In this document: positions 60,495-64,000 of the stretch, piece after piece
Layout: each line of letters opens with the position of its first letter
How positions within the stretch are numbered: position 1 is the first letter of the stretch
The notes under the pieces: model-generated
Seen by the model: the letters and a program-made list of their open reading frames with translations, nothing else
Told to the model about the DNA's origin: nothing
Databases searched by the model: none
Assembly: GCA_024235935.1 (NCBI GenBank)
Contig: JACKLL010000006.1
Location: 166,234 to 230,233, forward strand
Direction of reading: 5' to 3'
DNA: 64,000 nucleotides
From: Rhodoferax sp.
GTDB lineage: Bacteria; Pseudomonadota; Gammaproteobacteria; Burkholderiales; Burkholderiaceae_C
Translations under genes and position numbers: made by a program

Positions 60495-61847
60495 ATGAAC
60501 CTCAACGACGCCCAGCACCTGTCGCCCGCACCCCGCACCGACGCTGCCTGGCTGGAAGCACACTGGATGCCGTATACCGGCAACCGCGACTTCAAGGCCA
60601 ACCCGCGCATGATGGTCAGCGCCGAAGGCTGCTACTACACCGACATCAACGGCCGCAAGATCATGGACGGCTTGTCCGGCCTGTGGTGCTGCGGCCTGGG
60701 CCATGGCCGGCGCGAGATCACCGAGGCGGTGAGCCGCCAGATCGCCACGCTGGACTATTCGCCGGCATTCCAGTATGGCCACCCGCTGTCGTTCGAGCTG
60801 GCCAACAAGATCAAGGAGCTGACGCCAGAAGGACTGGACTACGTGTTCTTCACCGGCTCCGGCTCGGAGAGCGCCGACACCTCGCTAAAGATGGCGCGTG
60901 CCTACTGGCGCACCAAGGGCATGGCCAGCAAGACCCGCTTCATCGGGCGCGAGAAGGGCTACCACGGCGTGAATTTCGGCGGCATCTCGGTCGGTGGCAT
61001 CGCCGCCAACCGCAAGGCCTACGGACAAGCCATCGAGGCCGACCACCTGCCGCACACGATGCTGGCCGGCAACGAGTTCTCGCGCGGCATGCCGGCCACC
61101 GGCGCGGAACTGGCCGACGAACTGCTCAAGCTCATCAACCTGCATGACGCCTCCAACATCGCAGCCGTGATCGTCGAACCGTTCTCGGGCTCGGCCGGCG
61201 TGATCATTCCGCCCGCCGGCTACCTGCAACGCCTGCGCGAAATCTGCACCGCGCACAACATCCTGCTGATTTTTGACGAGGTCATCACCGGCTTCGGTCG
61301 TTGCGGTGCCTACACCGGCTCCGAGGCCTTCGGCGTCACGCCCGACATCCTGAACATTGCCAAGCAGGTGACCAACGGCACCCAGCCGCTGGGCGCCGTG
61401 GTGGCCAAGAAGGACATCTACGACACCTTCATGGCCGCCGGCGGCCCGGACTACATGCTGGAGTTCGTGCATGGCTACACCTATTCGGCCCATCCAGTGC
61501 CGTGCGCGGCCGGTATCGCCGCGCTCGACGTGCTGGTCAAGGAGGACATGATCGGCCGCGTGAAGGCGCTGGCGCCGTATTTCGAACACGCCGTGCACAG
61601 CCTCAAGGGCAGCAAGCACGTCACCGACATTCGCAACTATGGCCTGGCGGCGGGGTTCACGATCGCCCCGGTGCCCGGCGAACCGGCCAAGCGGCCCTAC
61701 CAGATCGCGATGAAATGCCTTGAAAAAGGCTTCTATGTGCGCTACGGTGGCGATACCATTCAACTGGCGCCGCCCTTCATCATCGAGAAGTCCGAGATCG
61801 ACAGCCTGATCAATGCGCTCGGCGAATCGCTGCACGAAATCGACTGA
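60495..61847 (+). CDS. bauA: Omega-amino acid (beta-alanine)-pyruvate aminotransferase
   Basis: The 450-residue class III aminotransferase has LSGLWCCGLGHGR, FTGSGSESADTSLKMARAYW, EKGYHGVNFGG, VEPFSGSAGVI, IFDEVITGFGR and the PLP lysine in LNIAKQVTNGTQPLGAV. It matches beta-alanine-pyruvate aminotransferases, moving the amino group of beta-alanine to pyruvate to give malonate semialdehyde. GGAGA precedes the ATG at 60495. The next gene, mmsA, handles the product. It diverges from the LysR gene. Confidence 0.9.
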   Translation: MNLNDAQHLSPAPRTDAAWLEAHWMPYTGNRDFKANPRMMVSAEGCYYTDINGRKIMDGLSGLWCCGLGHGRREITEAVSRQIATLDYSPAFQYGHPLSFELANKIKELTPEGLDYVFFTGSGSESADTSLKMARAYWRTKGMASKTRFIGREKGYHGVNFGGISVGGIAANRKAYGQAIEADHLPHTMLAGNEFSRGMPATGAELADELLKLINLHDASNIAAVIVEPFSGSAGVIIPPAGYLQRLREICTAHNILLIFDEVITGFGRCGAYTGSEAFGVTPDILNIAKQVTNGTQPLGAVVAKKDIYDTFMAAGGPDYMLEFVHGYTYSAHPVPCAAGIAALDVLVKEDMIGRVKALAPYFEHAVHSLKGSKHVTDIRNYGLAAGFTIAPVPGEPAKRPYQIAMKCLEKGFYVRYGGDTIQLAPPFIIEKSEIDSLINALGESLHEID

Positions 61848-62035
61848 ACCCACGGCAGGCTGTGCCGTCGCTGGTGGCGCCTGGACATCTGCAGGCGCAG
61901 TTGTCCACCTGCTGGCGGCGCTCTTCCTGCCCCGACCGGACCGCACCCACCGCGGTTTTGGCGCGCCGCAGTGGTCCACGTGAAAGCACGGACGCGCCAG
62001 AATCCCAGACTGACCCCTTACCCACGGATATCCCC

Positions 62036-63586
62036 ATGTACAACGACCCCTTTCTGCAAACCGCCCAGGGCGCCAACAGCACCACAATGCCGACCATCGG
62101 CCACCTGATCGACGGCAAACTGGTTGCCGGCGGCAGCCGCTCCCAGGATGTCTTCAATCCGGCGACCGGCAAGGCGGAAAAGCGCCTGCTACTGGCCGAC
62201 GCCACCACCATGGAACAGGCCATTGCGTCCAGCAAGGCTGCCTATCCGGCGTGGCGCGCCACGCCGCCGCTCAAGCGCGCGCGCGTCATGGGCAAGCTCA
62301 AGCAATTGCTGGAAGAACACGCAGACCAGCTGTGCGCGCTGCTGACCGCCGAACACGGCAAGGTCGTCGGCGATGCGATGGGCGAGCTGCAGCGCGGCAT
62401 CGAGAACGTCGAATACGCCAGCTATGCGCCGGAACTGCTCAAGGGCGAGCACAGCAAGAACGTCGGCCCGTCCATCGACTCATGGAGCGAGTTCCAGCCA
62501 CTGGGCGTGACCGCCGGCATCACGCCGTTCAACTTCCCGATCATGGTGCCGCTGTGGATGTGGCCGATGGCCGTGGTCTGCGGCAACACCTTCATCCTCA
62601 AGCCGTCCGAGCGTGACCCGTCCAGCGCGCTGATGGTGGCGCAGCTGGCCTTGGAGGCCGGCCTGCCGCCGGGCGTGCTCAACGTCGTCAACGGCGACAA
62701 GGAAGCCGTGGACTTCCTGCTGACCGACAAGCGCATCGCAGCCGTCAGCTTCGTGGGCTCCACGCCGATTGCCGAATACGTCTACGCCACCGGCTGCGCC
62801 AACGGCAAGCGCGTGCAGGCTCTGGGCGGTGCGAAGAACCACGCCGTGGTGATGCCCGACGCCGATGTCGCCAATGCGGTCAGCGCCATGATGGGCGCTG
62901 CCTATGGCTCCTGCGGCGAACGCTGCATGGCCGTGCCGCTGATCGTCGCCGTGGGCGACGCGACCGCCGACGCCATGATCGCCGGCCTCAAGACCGAGAT
63001 CGCCAAGATGAAGGTCGGCCCTGGCAATGACGCATCGAACGACATGGGCCCGCTGGTGACCAAGCCGCACTTCGAAAAGGTCAAGTCTTATGTCGACCAG
63101 GGCGTCAAGGAAGGCGCCAAACTGCTGGTCGACGGCCGCGGCGTCAAGGTGCCGGCCGGAAATGAGGGCGGCTATTTCCTCGGCCCCTGCCTGTTCGACG
63201 ACGTCAAACCCGGCATGTCGATCTACCAGGACGAGATCTTCGGCCCGGTGCTGGGCATCGTGCGCGTCAAGACGCTCCAGGAAGCCATGGACCTGATCGA
63301 TGCACACGAATACGGCAACGGCACCTGCATCTTCACCCGCGACGGCGAGGCGGCACGCTACTTCAGCGACAACATCCTGGTCGGCATGGTCGGCGTGAAT
63401 GTGCCACTGCCAGTGCCGGTGGCGTACCACTCGTTCGGCGGGTGGAAGCGGTCGCTGTTCGGGGACCTGCATGCGTATGGGCCGGATGCGGTGCGGTTTT
63501 ATACCAAGCGCAAGACGATCACGCAGAGGTGGCCGTCGGCGGGGGTGCGGGAGGGGGCGGTGTTCAGTTTTCCGTCGAATCGGTAG
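62036..63586 (+). CDS. mmsA: CoA-acylating methylmalonate/malonate-semialdehyde dehydrogenase
   Basis: The 516-residue protein has the MmsA pattern: GKVVGDAMGELQRGIENVEYA, GITPFNFPIMVPLWMWPMAV, KPSERDPSSALM, FVGSTPIAEYVYATGCANGKRVQALGGAKNH, catalytic Cys in GSCGERCMAVP and VGVNVPLPVPVAYHSFGGWKRSLFGD. It converts (methyl)malonate semialdehyde to propionyl- or acetyl-CoA and CO2. It follows bauA after a 188-bp gap in which no gene was seen; start ATG 62036, with MPTIGHL at 62087 as an alternative. Together they turn beta-alanine into acetyl-CoA. Confidence 0.95.
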   Translation: MYNDPFLQTAQGANSTTMPTIGHLIDGKLVAGGSRSQDVFNPATGKAEKRLLLADATTMEQAIASSKAAYPAWRATPPLKRARVMGKLKQLLEEHADQLCALLTAEHGKVVGDAMGELQRGIENVEYASYAPELLKGEHSKNVGPSIDSWSEFQPLGVTAGITPFNFPIMVPLWMWPMAVVCGNTFILKPSERDPSSALMVAQLALEAGLPPGVLNVVNGDKEAVDFLLTDKRIAAVSFVGSTPIAEYVYATGCANGKRVQALGGAKNHAVVMPDADVANAVSAMMGAAYGSCGERCMAVPLIVAVGDATADAMIAGLKTEIAKMKVGPGNDASNDMGPLVTKPHFEKVKSYVDQGVKEGAKLLVDGRGVKVPAGNEGGYFLGPCLFDDVKPGMSIYQDEIFGPVLGIVRVKTLQEAMDLIDAHEYGNGTCIFTRDGEAARYFSDNILVGMVGVNVPLPVPVAYHSFGGWKRSLFGDLHAYGPDAVRFYTKRKTITQRWPSAGVREGAVFSFPSNR

Positions 63587-63602
63587 CCCGACAAGTTCAT
63601 GT

Positions 63603-63624
63603 GCCGCGGGTCAACGCCCGCGGC
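63603..63624 (+). terminator. Hairpin after mmsA
   Basis: GCCGCGGG and CCCGCGGC form a perfect 8-bp stem around a 6-base loop, 17 bp beyond the mmsA stop. No T-run follows, so its termination strength is unknown. Confidence 0.45.
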
Positions 63625-63905
63625 GCGGTCGCATCTGGCCATTACGGTTTCAATAGGTTCGGCCTTGTGCCAGACACTTTTGAGTGCGTTTCGCGCGAAA
63701 TGAAGAAAGAGCCTTGTCGTTGCAGGTGCACATAAACGTGTGATGTCAGCCGTCCATTCGCGGGCGCCGCCGGTCACACTGCCGCGAGCTAATTGCAAAG
63801 CAGCCGCAATATTGCCGCGGAAGGGCCCGGCATTAACCCCAAAACGCGCATTTCGACCCTTGCATGGGCTAGGATGAAAGGCCGTTCCCTAATGCGCCTC
63901 CCGTT
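63625..63905. other. Gene-free stretch with a REP-like string
   Basis: Between mmsA and the edge gene about 320 bases hold no convincing open frame. At 63666-63681 the string TGTGCCAGACACTTTT occurs, a sequence type that recurs around REP-associated elements of betaproteobacteria. No transposase is present and only one copy was seen in the window. Confidence 0.4.
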
Positions 63906-64000
63906 ATGAAGTCTTTGCGCCCTACCCAACCGTTTTTGCACCGCTATCTGCTCGCCCCACTGCTGGGTTGCGCCGTCGGTCTTGCAACTGTGCCTGTCAT
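63906..64000 (+). CDS. Exported protein, N-terminal fragment (3' end outside window)
   Basis: Translation from the ATG at 63906 gives MKSLRPTQPF then LHRYLLAPLLGCAVGLATVPV, a basic then hydrophobic leader typical of a Sec signal or lipoprotein signal (LLGC could be a lipobox-like site). The window ends after 31 codons, so neither the cleavage site nor the family can be determined. It is the only start with this shape in the last 400 bases. Confidence 0.6.
   Translation, partial: MKSLRPTQPFLHRYLLAPLLGCAVGLATVPV

Noticed and set aside
63587..63905. Small ORFs between mmsA and the edge gene
   Set aside because: No conserved residues, no ribosome site, and composition typical of non-coding DNA.

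Overview
The window is about 64 kb of high-GC, densely coded DNA that looks like the chromosome of a betaproteobacterium of the order Burkholderiales (Comamonadaceae or Sphaerotilaceae-like). The evidence is gene content and order: recA-recX, argC of the short type, sucCD, a TerC exporter, a sigma54-type pilA with PglL-like ligases, moaC, an M48 protease, a DUF3717 protein, and birA-SPOR beside topB and a SET protein. I saw no rRNA, tRNA, CRISPR array, prophage or intact insertion sequence.

Left part (1-23 kb). Housekeeping genes (M48 protease, moaC, sucCD, argC, recX) flank a block read entirely on the minus strand. Its order of transcription is: CHASE2 Ser/Thr kinase, PP2C phosphatase, double-FHA protein, CHASE2 adenylate cyclase, cyclic-nucleotide phosphodiesterase, GAF-PilB/GspE ATPase. 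The type IV pilin follows, with its own sigma54 promoter and palindromic upstream sites, and then two tandem PglL-type ligases. The gene set suggests a phosphorylation circuit and a cyclic-nucleotide circuit that converge on a pilus or secretion ATPase. The kinase tail carries five K-T motifs, and one of them also occurs in the FHA protein. recA contains four separate one-base deletions within about 350 bp.

Middle (23-37 kb). A MarR regulator diverges from recA and is followed by a TctD/TctE-like two-component pair. Next is a CrbS/MxtR-like transporter-histidine kinase with a small membrane protein, a single-domain response regulator, and a membrane pseudo-kinase fused to a DEDDh exonuclease. 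A SPOR protein, birA and a SET-domain methyltransferase lie divergent from a topoisomerase III that ends in a SWIB domain.

Right part (37-64 kb). This is a catabolic island for small amines and phosphonates. PhnW, PhnY and PhnA should convert 2-aminoethylphosphonate to acetate and phosphate, and PhnS-PhnT-PhnUV would import it. A GntR-type PhnR probably controls both ends, because nearly the same 24-bp palindrome lies in the phnW/phnR intergenic region and upstream of phnS. Co-directional with phnW is a glutamine-synthetase-like gene followed by Fe-alcohol dehydrogenase, class I amidotransferase, aldehyde dehydrogenase, HAD, SDR and cupin genes. Together these resemble a gamma-glutamylated amino-alcohol pathway. 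A dimethylglycine-dehydrogenase-like protein, an SLC13-type permease and a beta-alanine module (LysR, omega-aminotransferase, MmsA) complete the island.

Both window edges cut genes: a DUF3717/DUF1289 protein at the left and the start of an exported protein at the right.
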